A stretch of DNA of 64,000 nucleotides. Source: Eupeodes corollae (lineage: Eukaryota > Arthropoda > Insecta > Diptera > Syrphidae). This document shows, one piece after another, positions 34,756-45,109 of the stretch. Every line of letters starts with the position of its first letter. Position 1 is the stretch's first letter. A program made the translations under genes and the position numbers. The notes beneath the pieces were generated by a model. That model made no database searches. It saw only the letters and a program-made list of their open reading frames with translations, and was not told the origin of the DNA. The DNA lies in NCBI RefSeq assembly GCF_945859685.1, contig NC_079147.1, positions 52,482,946 through 52,546,945 on the forward strand. Reading direction: 5' to 3'.

Positions 34756-35620
34756 ATTTGAAACAGCTTTCCATGGAATATAATTACGTATGAAATTTTT
34801 ATGTCGATTCTACGTCTATTAAAATAATTAAAATAATAATTATACAATATTAAAATTAATTACAAACAAAAACTAACACATAATAATTGATATTTTAAAA
34901 CAAAAAAAAAATGACATAAATATTTGCCAAAAAAAAAAAAACAAAAATAAAACTGCTGCTAAATTAGCTTAAAAAAGAAAAAAGTTACGAAAATATTTAT
35001 TTTATTCTGCGACATTTCTTGTCTTCATTTTGTATAACTAAAACTATCGAAGCAATTATTTTAACATTTATTATAAACAAAAAAAAATGGAATTATAAAA
35101 TTTCAACAACAACAACAAAAGTTATTAAATATTTTAGACTTAAAAATACATAACAATAAATGCCGTTTATATACACATACATACAAACTACAATTGTTGT
35201 ATACAACACGATCAAAAAATAAGACAATTTTTGCTTAAGGACTATTTCAAAAAAAAAAAAACAAAAACAAAATCAATTATTCATAAATAAATTAAAAACA
35301 AATTATATTATTATGGGTTTTATTTAAAAATCCGAGAAAAAAAATCTGCGATTTACATTATTTTAAATATTAAATATTATTTAAAATTTACATTGTTAAA
35401 TTTATTGAATTATTTTAATTTTATTTTTATTTCTAGTTTGATTTTAGTTTGAATATTTTTTTTATTTTATTATTATTGAGTTATAATATTTTTGTTTTCT
35501 AAGTTAAAGTAATGTTTATATATTATATTATAATTTAAAAATAAAATAAAAATGGACACTATTTTAAATATATTATTATTAATTATATTTTCAATTAATA
35601 AAGTTTTGTTGCTGATATAA
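34756..35620 (+). CDS. Mical: Mical probable terminal exon (Ile-stop plus 3' UTR)
   Basis: Only 34756-34761 is coding: ATT TGA, in phase 0 with the exon ending at 24963. The protein would end IDESDI. ESDI fits a class I PDZ ligand (Ser at -2, hydrophobic at 0). From memory, a C-terminal PDZ-binding motif has been described for Drosophila MICAL, which agrees. What follows is A/T-rich, transposon-free sequence typical of a fly 3' UTR. AATAAA signals occur at 35155, 35286 and 35597, the last followed by a GT-rich stretch. The true 3' end could lie up to about 35.9 kb. Confidence 0.55.
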
Positions 35621-36409
35621 ATTAAGTTTTTATTTTTTGAGTTTTCTTTTTTTGTTTGTGAATTATATTTTTTGCTTTATTCTACTACACTAGACACTAG
35701 TTATTAAATTAATAAAAACATTTTACAAAATAGACTACACAAGAAAAAAACAAAGAAATAAATAAAATCGTCATCGTCGCAAAAACAAAACAAACAAAAA
35801 CAAGTGAAGGAAAGAAAATATTGAATGTGTAAGATAAAATCGAAAGTAAGGAACCCTTTGTATTTGTGAGATATAAAAATTAATAAAATTTATATTTATA
35901 TAAAGCTACAAGAATTTTATTTTTATATTAATCTACATGGTAAAGTAAACTGACAGATTTATGGTAAGTATATTTATTTGATTCAACTAAAGTGTTGAGT
36001 TTCTTGTGGTAAGAACCTAAAAAGTCTCCTTTCGATGACAAATTTGATGATTTTTAAAAAATTACATTCTTTCATTGAGTTAAGAAATATAATTCAAAAT
36101 TTTAATACACGATATAAAATTAGCGGAAACATTCATTTTACTGTCGATGCGGGTAGCTTTTTAGCCGAATATTAAAGCCAAGATTTCCCAAAAACAAAGT
36201 GGGCAAAAAATGCGAAATGAACCAAAGCGTGATTAGAAAATGAAAAGTGATAAAATTGCAATTTTAATTCAATTTATTTTTTACTTAAGTTAATGCGGAG
36301 ATGATGTGTCGATAACAAATCATAATGGACTGTATCCTACCATTTTTTTATCTTAAATTAAAAAGTTGTTGGAATAAAGGGGGCCTAACTTTATAAACTG
36401 ATGAATTAT
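35621..36409 (+). other. AT-rich, possible rest of Mical 3' UTR or spacer
   Basis: Further AATAAA words (about 35758 and 35880). No gene or repeat recognised. Confidence 0.4.
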
Positions 36410-38873
36410 AAAAATTAACATGAGTTTAACATGAAGTCGATGGCTAAAAAAAGAGTGTCGTTGGCGAGGTTCATCTCGGGTTGTTCAGTCCCGGTTGTCC
36501 TGATGGATGTTATTTGGGTGTGGCGGCGTTCGGCGGCGTTAGTATATTGACTCCAGGCCAGCATAAAAGGACACGTCGTCGTCGTCAGTGGGGAGTTTGT
36601 CGGGTGTCGTTCCTGATTGGTCATCCTTCTCATTAATTGGTTAGGGTGGCTGCCGACTTTGGTGATTATCTTCCTTGCTATCTGTGCAAGGAACTGGTCA
36701 AGTGGCTTGATTTCAGCTTCTTCGTAGACTCTACGATTACTGTAGTGCTTCTGTCGTTGACGGTCGACAGATCGGTAGTAGACTTAGTATCTTCCTCTCG
36801 AAGACTTTAAGTCTTTCCATTTGCAGTTTTTGATATGGTCAACCATATCGGAAAACCGTAGGTGATAACCGGTCTTAGCAGTTGATTATATATCAACATT
36901 TTCGTTGGTTTACTTAATCCAGTTTTCTTCTTCAAGAGAGGATGAACTCGATGGAGTGCGAGGTTTGTTTTTTGTTAAATTTGAAGCGCAGCAGCTCATA
37001 GAAGTGTATTCCCAGGTGTTTGGCGTTCTTCTTGGCTTTAATCCCTTATCCATCCGGGAACGTCATCGTCAGAACAAGGTTTCGGGTCACTGCTGCCGAT
37101 CTACAGATGCTGTTGTTGGTGACGGGTCTCCGGAAGCATACCAGTTCCGATTTGGAGGTATTTATCCTTATTCCCCACTTCTGGTAGTACTAATAAAGTC
37201 TGCTTATGTGCCCTTCTACTCTTCGGGCTGCGATTGTAGGAAACATGGAGGACTAATAGGTAAGTGAATCCCGCAAACTGCAATTTCTCACAATCCGTTG
37301 GCACTGGCTGGTCAGATGCCATCAGCCTGTAGAGGAACGGTCCAAGCTTCGATGTTTTCTTCGCTGGTTCTGTAGGATATATTGTCCCTCACGAATATGG
37401 CTGTTCCTCTACGACTCTGGGATTTATCCTGTCGGAAGGTCTTGTATCCGACGACATCGATGTTGTTTCTGCGGGCTACGTTAGTTTCACTGATGAGGGC
37501 GATATCCGGCTCGTTGTTCTTCATAAATATGTTGAATGATGTCCTTCTTCCCAAGCTGTACAATGAATTCACATTATACGTCAGGATGCGGAGCTTCTTC
37601 AATTGCATATCTGGAAGATGAAAGTGGCAAAAGTCATGAACTTTTCTGCTTCAATCAGATTGGTGTAGTTTGCTGGGACAGTGCTTTTGGCCTTCTCCAT
37701 GATGGTGAGCAGATTCCTGCACAAAAATTCGTTGAACTTAGTAGTTAAGGTTCATCGATTGAGTTAGTTTCGTTTTGTTTGGAATGGTCTTCAATGGGGT
37801 CATAGTAGCTTGTATGAATGAAGTCGTTGCTGGACTCTTTGCCACTTTAGTGTTGCTAATGTTTGGTCGAGTGATTGGACCCTTCGCCACATTAGCGTAG
37901 CTAACGTTTGGACGAGTCGTTATGCATGCTGATCGGGCAGCGAACAGCCGGTGCGCCTTCTTTTTGTCTCAAGTTTGTTTTTTGCCTTTCGTTGTACTAT
38001 AAGAGCTGGAAAGCCCTTGTGGCTACCTGGATGACCCGTCTTCTGGCAGTTAGCACACCAAACATCAGTCGCTGTGTTTTCGGCCGCTTGCATTGGCCAG
38101 GTCCATGTTTATCCTTGCACTTTACGCGGACGTGTTCGCGTCCAAAGTTATTGTAGGTTTTACCCTGCAGCTTCTTTGATTTGTATTGTGAAACTTTGAT
38201 AACCGGGAGACCTTCGATCCTCAGTTCGTCCTCAACTTCGATGGCTTCGAGGAGCTGTAAATGCCCTTGAGTAACAGCAGGTTCTTCCTTTCATCACGGG
38301 GTGTAAATGAGTTAAACTTAATTTTCCGGTCACGAAGGAAATCCTTGATGTCGTGAAAGGCTGCTTTGGTCCCTGCGCTTATAATGGTGGTCCTGGTGTT
38401 CTTGTTTGTTGTTTGCCCCGTTGTGAATATGTTAGTTGTTGGTCTAGGCAGGATTGGTGTTGATGTAGGGCTTGGTGGTTGGTTGGCTTTAGGTTGGACA
38501 TCCTCAGTTGGTGCCGTGACCTTTTTTGTTCCTCTTGTTTTCTTTGTTTTTGTCCAGGCTTAGGTGATTCCGTTTCATCTGAGCTGGATGGAATTTCGTT
38601 TTATATGTTTTTCTCTCAGGTTTACTTGTTGGTAGCTTCGTCGTCAGTTGGGATGCTTACATCATTATCCAGATTTGGTGCGGTGGCATTGTTTTCCTTC
38701 AATACTTTTGCAAAAGTATCGCATATATACGATCCAAATTCTGGTCCCAGGTCTGGCACATTATGGTGTCTTTTGCATTTGGATCTACACCTACATCCGT
38801 ATAAAGCACACACAACAACTGAAACCATTCGACCATTTACATCGACGAAGATACGTGGAATGGGTTCTTGCAC
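36410..38873 (-). mobile_element. Jockey-type LINE, internally deleted
   Basis: Reading right to left: a gag-like region (38622-38873, and 37900-38350 with a broken zinc knuckle reading NCQKTGHPGSHKG); an AP-endonuclease start LRILTYNVNSL (37590) continuing with PDIALISETN and SRRGTAIFVRDN; then, with no fingers or palm between, RT thumb sequence LLRPVITYGFPIWLTI (near 36850-36900) and the C-terminal tail. Frames are broken throughout. The element lost most of its RT by internal deletion. Confidence 0.75.
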
Positions 38874-39025
38874 AACCGGCGGTGGACGGCGATTTTTCGA
38901 ACAAAATTTTCTTCAGCAACAAAGCATATTTCTCACTCGATGGGTATGCTCATAAAAGAAATTGTCGGGTTTCTGAGAATCCTCAAGTAATGGAGAGACG
39001 CCATTACATTCACAAAGAGTACAAA
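38860..39025 (+). pseudogene. DDE transposase scrap
   Basis: The + strand reads VDGDFSNKIFFSNKAYFSLD, then GYAHKRNCRVSENPQV. This matches a common insect transposase block around the second catalytic Asp (usually IIFSDEAHFHLDGYVNKQN). The Asp/Glu of SDEA is SNKA here, so catalytic residues are lost. It abuts the 5' end of the jockey-type LINE. Confidence 0.6.
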
Positions 39026-39180
39026 ATAATTGTAGCGTATATTTATATTTGAAAGGAATAGTTTTAACATCTTTTTCGTAGAATCTACTTCTTTAGAGAT
39101 CTTAACCTTGAGAATCCAATTTTAATGATCGAATGATAATCAACAGGAACTAGAATATTTTTAATCAAAGCATATCCATT

Positions 39181-40170
39181 GGTCAGGTTCAGACGACATA
39201 AGGGACTTGAAAGTAAGGCAAGTTTTTCGTATCAGATTGGCCAGCTGCCAAAAAAATGAAGGCAACTTTAATGGAAAGTTGACTGGAAAGTAAGGCAAAA
39301 GTTGAGCATGTTTTTTCATACAACTGAAAGCTGAACTTTATTACTCTAATTTATTTATTTTCTACATAACATCATTTAATGCTTTCTGTAAAAGGTATGC
39401 TTGTCAAATTGGAAAAGAAATAAATAATATTTCTTTAGAATACAAAATAAAAATCGTGATGTACTTGTTGCTTGCATGAGGAGTGTTTTGTAGACAGTGA
39501 CTGCGTTCAATCTCAGACAGAAAGGCTATCCAGATACCTTTTTGTCAGTGTTTTACGTGAAAAATAACAGCTGATCAAAAAAGCTGAGATGTCAAAAAAG
39601 GAATCCAAAGGTATCCAAGTATGTCTGGGGTATGTAGGTATCTGACAGAACAGCTGATTCAACACATGGTTGAATTTCAAGAAACTTGAAAATTGATTTC
39701 AGCCTTTTGTATTTATTTGGTGGTAATGGTGGATACAAAATGTTAGTTGAAGTTGTATTTAAGGATGTTCTGTACGTACTAGACGATGAAGAAGCTATTT
39801 GCCTTCTATATCTATCTATATCTAGGTATTGTCACTTCATAATAGGATGATAGTTTTCTGTTAAACGTAAATCGTCTAAAAACGGAGATTTCTGAAGCTG
39901 AAAATTGTTTTTATTTTCTTACAATTATCTCAATATAGCTATTCAACTCGTTCAACAAGGTATCTTAAAATCCACCTATCCATGATACCCTATCCAATCC
40001 AACGCGAGATTGAACGCAGCCAATAATGATTTGGCAGTTTTTGTTCTATGAACTTGAAGTAGAGGGTTGTAAAGTAATGTTCTGAATTTGAAATGAAATA
40101 AGTAAGCAAGTAATTTTTCGAGTTTTTGATTGATTTGTAATTGAGATTGAGGAACGGGTATGTTACGTAC
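39181..40170 (-). mobile_element. MITE family 3, copy E (interrupted)
   Basis: It begins GGTCAGGTTCAGACGACATA, the right end of family 3 read inverted. It matches the family until 39500 and resumes after 40019 with a segment matching the next part of the family (about 40020-40110). The gap is a second element at 39501-40019. The far end is eroded. Confidence 0.65.
39501..40019. mobile_element. MITE nested in copy E
   Basis: 519 bp with perfect 14-bp inverted ends CTGCGTTCAATCTC / GAGATTGAACGCAG. It splits a family 3 MITE and is therefore younger. Non-coding. The TSD is not clear. Confidence 0.75.
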
Positions 40171-40602
40171 AATTACAAATGGGTTATTAAAATCACCGTT
40201 ATTATTTTGATATATCAAAAATTTAAAACAGTTTGGCTGTACAACAATGAGTTATTTTATTTTAATGAAATTAAAATTGTATTTTTCATATCATAGGAGT
40301 AAGTTAGGTGCCTAAGCCTACCAAACTAACACCACAAACAAAACAATAAAAAAAAACACCATCAGACACATTTCAGCAGTTGTATTGTAAACACAATAAT
40401 CTTTCAAAAATTAAAATTAAAATAACTTTTCTTAGAAAGTGGTATAGCTTTGATTTTGATTTCATTAGATCAGAGCATTGGAAAATAGCCTTAGACATTG
40501 GAACAAGTTTTTTACCTTGAAGAACATTCATTTGTCCTTGTCGAACAAAACAACCACTCTTTGTATTTAGTTATTTTAATAGAATTTTTTTGCTTCTGGA
40601 AC
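40171..40602 (+). other. Spacer, no feature seen
   Basis: AT-rich sequence with no recognised gene or repeat. Confidence 0.5.
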
Positions 40603-40605
40603 ATT

Positions 40606-40918
40606 GGTCGCATTCACAAAGCTAGTGGTACGTAGTAAAGAAAAATGTAGCTGAAAAAATTCGGCTACAAAGTTAGTGGAGAATGACGTTTGACGTTTCA
40701 GAATCAGCTGCTGAAATAAATCGTTCAGTATTTAAATACAAATATAAATCATTTCAATTGTGTCTTAAATTTGATTTTATTGAATTTAAAAACACTAAAG
40801 ATAAGTTAAAGGTATATTAGCATTTGCCAATAACATGACAGTTCCAGATTGACTAGCTTTGTAGTGTAGGTTTGCATTCACAAAGCTAGTTGAATTTTGA
40901 CTACGTAGTCACTAGCTT
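40606..40918. mobile_element. MITE family 2, copy 2 (right end truncated)
   Basis: It starts GGTCGCATTCACAAAGC after ATT and contains the internal inverted GCATTCACAAAGCTAGTTG block. It ends at GTCACTAGCTTT without the final GTGAATGCG. Confidence 0.75.
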
Positions 40919-41049
40919 TAAGCTTTTAAGCATATTTTATTATTATCGTAATATCAGTTCATTGGAAAATGTTATGGTAATTATGCTAACATATCTCTCT
41001 CCCTAAGAAAAAACACCAAATATATTTAGTGATTCTATCTATTCTTAAT

Positions 41050-41487
41050 GGTCGCATTCACAAAGCTAGTGGCTACAAAAGGGATTCTGATTGGCTAAAT
41101 CTAACTACAAAAGTAGTTGAAATTTCCCCTCCGACGTAGTGTAAAAATTTCCGCTACAAAATTAGTGCACACTGGTTTTGACGTTTCACAGTCAGCTGCT
41201 CGGTAAGGACCCAAGAATTCAAAATCAAATGAATCTTTTGGTATTTAAATACGAATTTAAATCAATCATATTATATCTTCTATTGGTTTTATTGAATTTA
41301 AAAATAAACAAAAAAAACTATTTAAAGTTCTGAAAACACAAATGCTTCTTATTTTATATATTCATATGTATGTATATGTCATTAATATGACAGTTCCGGA
41401 TTGACTAGCTTTGTAGTGCAATTTTACATTCACAAAGCTAGTTAAATTTCAACTATGTATGTAGCCACTAGCTTAGTGAATGCGCCC
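41050..41487. mobile_element. MITE family 2, copy 3
   Basis: 438 bp with inverted ends GGTCGCATTCACAAAGC and GTGAATGCGCCC, and the 3-bp flank AAT on both sides (41047-41049, 41488-41490). An extra inverted copy of the end sequence lies about 50 bp inside the right terminus. Confidence 0.82.
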
Positions 41488-41606
41488 AATGCTTATGCCA
41501 AACAAAACACCTGCTCTAAATTTCATTAATATACATACATCATATTATATTAGTGTAAATTCACAAACGCGTCACTGCAGAGCTGATTTGCGATCATCCC
41601 TGTAGC

Positions 41607-41644
41607 ACCAGAGAGAAAAAACTAGTAGTTTTTTTCTCTCTGGT
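41607..41644. repeat. Near-perfect hairpin
   Basis: Arms ACCAGAGAGAAAAAACT (41607-41623) and its complement with one extra T (41627-41644), with a 3-base loop. Function unknown. Confidence 0.7.
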
Positions 41645-41879
41645 AGCACGTTCATAAACGCAAATAATAGCAAAAGTTGTTTTTGAACGTAAAACTTTAT
41701 GTCAATCGGCATCCCACCGTAATCAATGATCAGCTTGCAAATATCAAATAATAAAATAAAAAGACCATAACATTTAAATTCTTGCTTCTTTACATTGACA
41801 ACAGGTAATCTAGCTAGCGAAACATCAGCCTTAGACAAAATATACATGGCACTGTTAAGACCTGTTTAGCTGTGGCTTT

Positions 41880-42790
41880 TAGAATAACCTAGCCGATCTT
41901 TTTTTGCTCAAGTAAATAAAAGTGTAGAAATGTATTACAACACGAGTAGTGATAGTGATGATGATGAAAAAGTGGGAGTTTAAAGCTTTGCGTCTGCATC
42001 TGTAGCCTGAGTTCGTGTTGATGTATGTCCGGATGTAGTCGTCAAAGTATTTGGAAGTAAATTGGGCTGGGATACACCAATTGGATTTCCGTTTAGGTTT
42101 GACCACTGTTTGTATTTAAGCAAATGTGCTACAGCATCTTCCAGCGGAGATAAAATTTGCAATTGGTTTGGACCTCCTCCAGTTGCTTTTATTTTGAATT
42201 GTTTATTATTTTCATCTTCACTTTGCACCTAAAGTCGGCCCAAACATGATTAAAGCAAACAATAAAATATGTGTTATATTGATGAAATAGGCGATTAAAC
42301 CTTTAGCCAACCATCTCCATATCTTACTGGAGGACTATGGAAATCCATTCCTTTTTTATGTCAATTTTGTTGATTCCCTTCAAAAAAAACACCAAGCTAA
42401 GTGCTCGTTGCCCTCCATCAGCTTAACGAGGGCCTGGAACTGATTCTGATTTGTTAATTTCAACTACAAATGTGAACAAACATTATGTTGTTATTTATCG
42501 AAAAATAAAACACTAATAAATTCCATAAAATAAATTATTTAACAAGAAAACTTACAGTTTTGCGAACTTCCATTTCATCGTCGTGAGCAAATTTTCAAAC
42601 GAGAGATACCGTCGTTTTTTTACATTGTCGTCGTTTTCGTCTTACAGAATGCTGAATGAAAGCGTTTTACACACAACAACAAAACGAGTGACAAACGTTG
42701 AAAACGACTTATGGAATGCATATTGCATCGTGTCATATATTTTGTTGTCCTTAACGAAATCTATAATAGGGGTGAAGAACTCTAAAAACA
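41880..42790. mobile_element. Harbinger remnant with Myb/SANT-like ORF
   Basis: The - strand at 41980-42228 is open for 82 codons. It contains KATGGGPNQLQILSPLEDAV and LLKYKQWSN, then a Thr/Ser-rich tail. GGGP-type Myb/SANT proteins are the second ORF of Harbinger elements. The sequence from 42395 to 42600 matches the remnant at 22795-23010, so both belong to one family. No transposase ORF survives here. Confidence 0.6.
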
Positions 42791-43362
42791 AGTAAATAGC
42801 ATATTCGCAATCTCTGGGAGTTATTGCCTTGACATCAACGTAATGAATTTCATGACTTAACTTGGTTGGTCTTAAAATATGTACATTTTTAATCGAATGC
42901 AGAACATTGAACTTGGGGATCTCACAAGTTCACTGAATAATTAATTTAAAAAAAAAAACACTTTTATCTACTAGACATTATTAAGTATTTTTATTTTAAT
43001 GTTTTTATACTAGAAATACATTATTTTAAATAATTTGTTTTTCTTAAATTAAAAAATGGTATATATCACTTTCATAAAAAGAAGTCATAGTATAATTTTC
43101 ATTCATATAAACGTTTAGATTTTTAAGAGAAGCATGCGTTAGTTTACATCGCATACTTTTTTACATAGTTTACTTTTACTCTACAAATCGGAAAAAATGT
43201 GTGCCACTTGTGCTGATCGCAATAAAAAGAACAAATAACAAAATAAAACTCTTTTTTTTTTTGTTTAAGTTTAGTTGACCAGAAACTAACATACTTAGAG
43301 ACAGACTATACTTTTTATGGCTTGGAATCAATGTATCTTCTTTTAGATCTAGAAGTAGTATG
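42791..43362 (-). other. ZDHHC6 3' UTR and spacer
   Basis: The 3' UTR of the - strand gene follows its stop at 43363. AATAAA on the - strand at 42990-42995 is the best poly(A) signal, giving a 3' UTR of about 390 bases. Left of it I see no feature. Confidence 0.5.
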
Positions 43363-43761
43363 TTAGTTAATTTTCTTTTTATTATTTTGATGATGGTGAT
43401 GATGATTGGCAACTCCATTTGACTTTCTATTGGTCGTTTCATTTTCGGAAGGCATTTCTGGTTCAATTAATTCGATAGCACAACGTCTTGGAAACCATCC
43501 TCGTATGGCACCTGTGCGTTTTGATTCATTGTCAAGTTCTTCGACGACACGTTCTCCGAACAACCAATGACGGCGGAAACGAGTAACTTTGATTATATCT
43601 CCAGGAAGCAGTTTGATTCTTGGTTCGTCGGTGAACGGCGGGGACAAACACACTCGAAATCCTTGTGAAAAGAGAGGAACATAACTTCCGGTGGCTGGAC
43701 GAATGGCTCTGAATGTTTTGGTTCTCGCACGTTTCTCTTGTTTTTGACACAATTGTTCTCT
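43363..43761 (-). CDS. ZDHHC6: ZDHHC6-type palmitoyltransferase, last exon
   Basis: The acceptor CTACTTTCAG precedes REQLCQKQEKRARTK in phase 0. The exon encodes the C-terminal SH3-like domain typical of ZDHHC6 (EPRIKLLPGDIIKVTRFRRH, LFGERVVEEL, IRGWFPRRCAIELIE). A polar tail with five histidines ends in KKKIN, whose last four residues KKIN form a dilysine ER-retrieval signal, as in vertebrate ZDHHC6. ZDHHC6 S-acylates ER proteins with Selenoprotein K. 133 codons including the stop. Confidence 0.9.
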   Translation of the reverse strand, partial: REQLCQKQEKRARTKTFRAIRPATGSYVPLFSQGFRVCLSPPFTDEPRIKLLPGDIIKVTRFRRHWLFGERVVEELDNESKRTGAIRGWFPRRCAIELIEPEMPSENETTNRKSNGVANHHHHHQNNKKKIN

Positions 43762-43828
43762 CTGAAAGTAGACAATTTTATTTAAAAGAAAACCTTTCGA
43801 ACTCTTGCGGGTTCTATTCTTTTCATAC

Positions 43829-44047
43829 CGTAAGAGTGTACTGATCGCAGGACTCCACAACGGGCCAATCAATACCATCGCCTACAGGTTGACAAAGCAA
43901 ATTAAGGACCTGTTTGATGTTTTCCTTGGCACCCAAGTCATAAGGGTATACAAATTCGTCGTCTTCCGCGTTCTGACTTCTTCGATAGAAAGCTTTTTCC
44001 ACAATCCAACTCTCAATACCAGTTTGATTGGTTACAATAGATTTTAA
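43829..44047 (-). CDS. ZDHHC6: ZDHHC6-type palmitoyltransferase, penultimate exon
   Basis: Exactly 73 codons in phase 0 with donor GTATGA. It encodes TNQTGIESWIVEKAFYRR (the post-TM4 TTxE-like region), EFVYPYDLGAKENIKQVL and a WPVVESCDQYTLT end. This is the cytosolic segment between TM4 and the SH3 domain. Introns on both sides are 59 and 67 bases. Confidence 0.9.
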
Positions 44048-44106
44048 CTTTAAACCAAAATAAATTAATAGGGATTTGAATCTTCAAAATAAAAAACCGA
44101 ACTTAC

Positions 44107-44405
44107 TTGGAAGTACAATAACATTCCTAAGGCGATCACAACTCCAATGGCTAAGCCTAAGCTGAAGATACACATTACAATGCTTATCAGGCCAAACTGT
44201 ACGGTAGCCAGATGATGGAGGCCGTTGGTTAAATAATAATATCGATGGATGCCACGGTAAAATGAACAGATGAGCAAGATTGAAGCATGAAAACTACCTA
44301 AAATTGAGAAGGCAAGGAAATATGTGAAATGGGCATGATTTGCCCAACCAACACAATTGTTTATCCACGGACAATGATGATCCATTTTCATTACACAACG
44401 GTTAC
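44107..44405 (-). CDS. ZDHHC6: ZDHHC6-type palmitoyltransferase, DHHC and TM3-TM4 exon
   Basis: The first two bases complete a Cys with the upstream exon. It then reads NRCVMKMDHHCPWINNCVGW, the second half of the zinc-binding DHHC domain with the catalytic Cys. Two membrane helices follow (FTYFLAFSILGSFHASILLI and ISIVMCIFSLGLAIGVVIAL). Phase 0 at donor GTAAGT. Zinc ligands and the DHHC tetrad are intact. Confidence 0.95.
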
Positions 44406-44481
44406 CTTTTGGAATGAGAAATAAATTACATAATATTATTAGTTGAAATTTGCTTGGTTACACTTTATTTATTATTCTTAC

Positions 44482-44563
44482 ACTTTTTACAATGATGAGC
44501 TCTAGGTGCTTTGAATCCTTCACAAACTTTACAATATTGAAGGTGTTGTTCATCTTTTGGATT
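44482..44563 (-). CDS. ZDHHC6: ZDHHC6-type palmitoyltransferase, CRD exon
   Basis: 27 codons plus one base: NPKDEQHLQYCKVCEGFKAP then RAHHCKK. This is the first half of the Cys-rich domain (C-x2-C, HHC). The acceptor CTTTCCAG and donor GTAAGA are good, and the 76-base intron to the next exon keeps phase. It starts in phase 0. The exon(s) for the N-terminus with TM1 and TM2 are not visible to the right within the window. Confidence 0.92.
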
Positions 44564-45109
44564 CTGGAAAGATTTCATTTTTAATTTATAATTAGTCATT
44601 TGAAGCCTTAGTTTTTAGTATAACAAAAGTCTGCTATTGTTTTAAGATTATTGGCAGAGGTAAACTTTATTTTATTCCAAGTGTTACACAGTAGTCAAAT
44701 ATGTATTGCTTTCTTTATAAGGTTCTTAGTTAAGTCTATTCGAAAATTTGTGTTGCACGATTGGACAGCAGGATATAAATTCATATTAAAAAAGAGTGAG
44801 TCAAGACTTAAAGTTAAATCAATTGCACAATTTTATTGAACAATACTATGATTCAGCCTTTGATAAATGAAACCATGAAGAATTAAGCAGTGCGGAGATT
44901 GTTGATAATGAGATGTCAACAATTTGAATTTCAAAAATAGAATTGATTTTTATTGAATTTTGAAACATTATTTATACCAAAAGTTGGTTTGTATTCGATA
45001 AACAAAAGCAATAAATTATAAAATAATTGTTATTGTGATTGCAAATTCTAAGTCAGAAGTTATTATTTAAAAACTAATTGAAGAGGACACAAGAGTTCAC
45101 AGGTTTTTG
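44564..45109 (-). other. Probable ZDHHC6 intron; dispersed repeat piece
   Basis: No coding sequence. About 44728-44795 (AAGTCTATTCGAAAAT..GCACGATTGGA) recurs at about 49545-49605, so it is part of an undescribed dispersed repeat. Confidence 0.45.

Noticed and set aside
43805..44047. A + strand ORF overlapping ZDHHC6
   Set aside because: It is the complement of an exon whose phase and protein match the DHHC gene.
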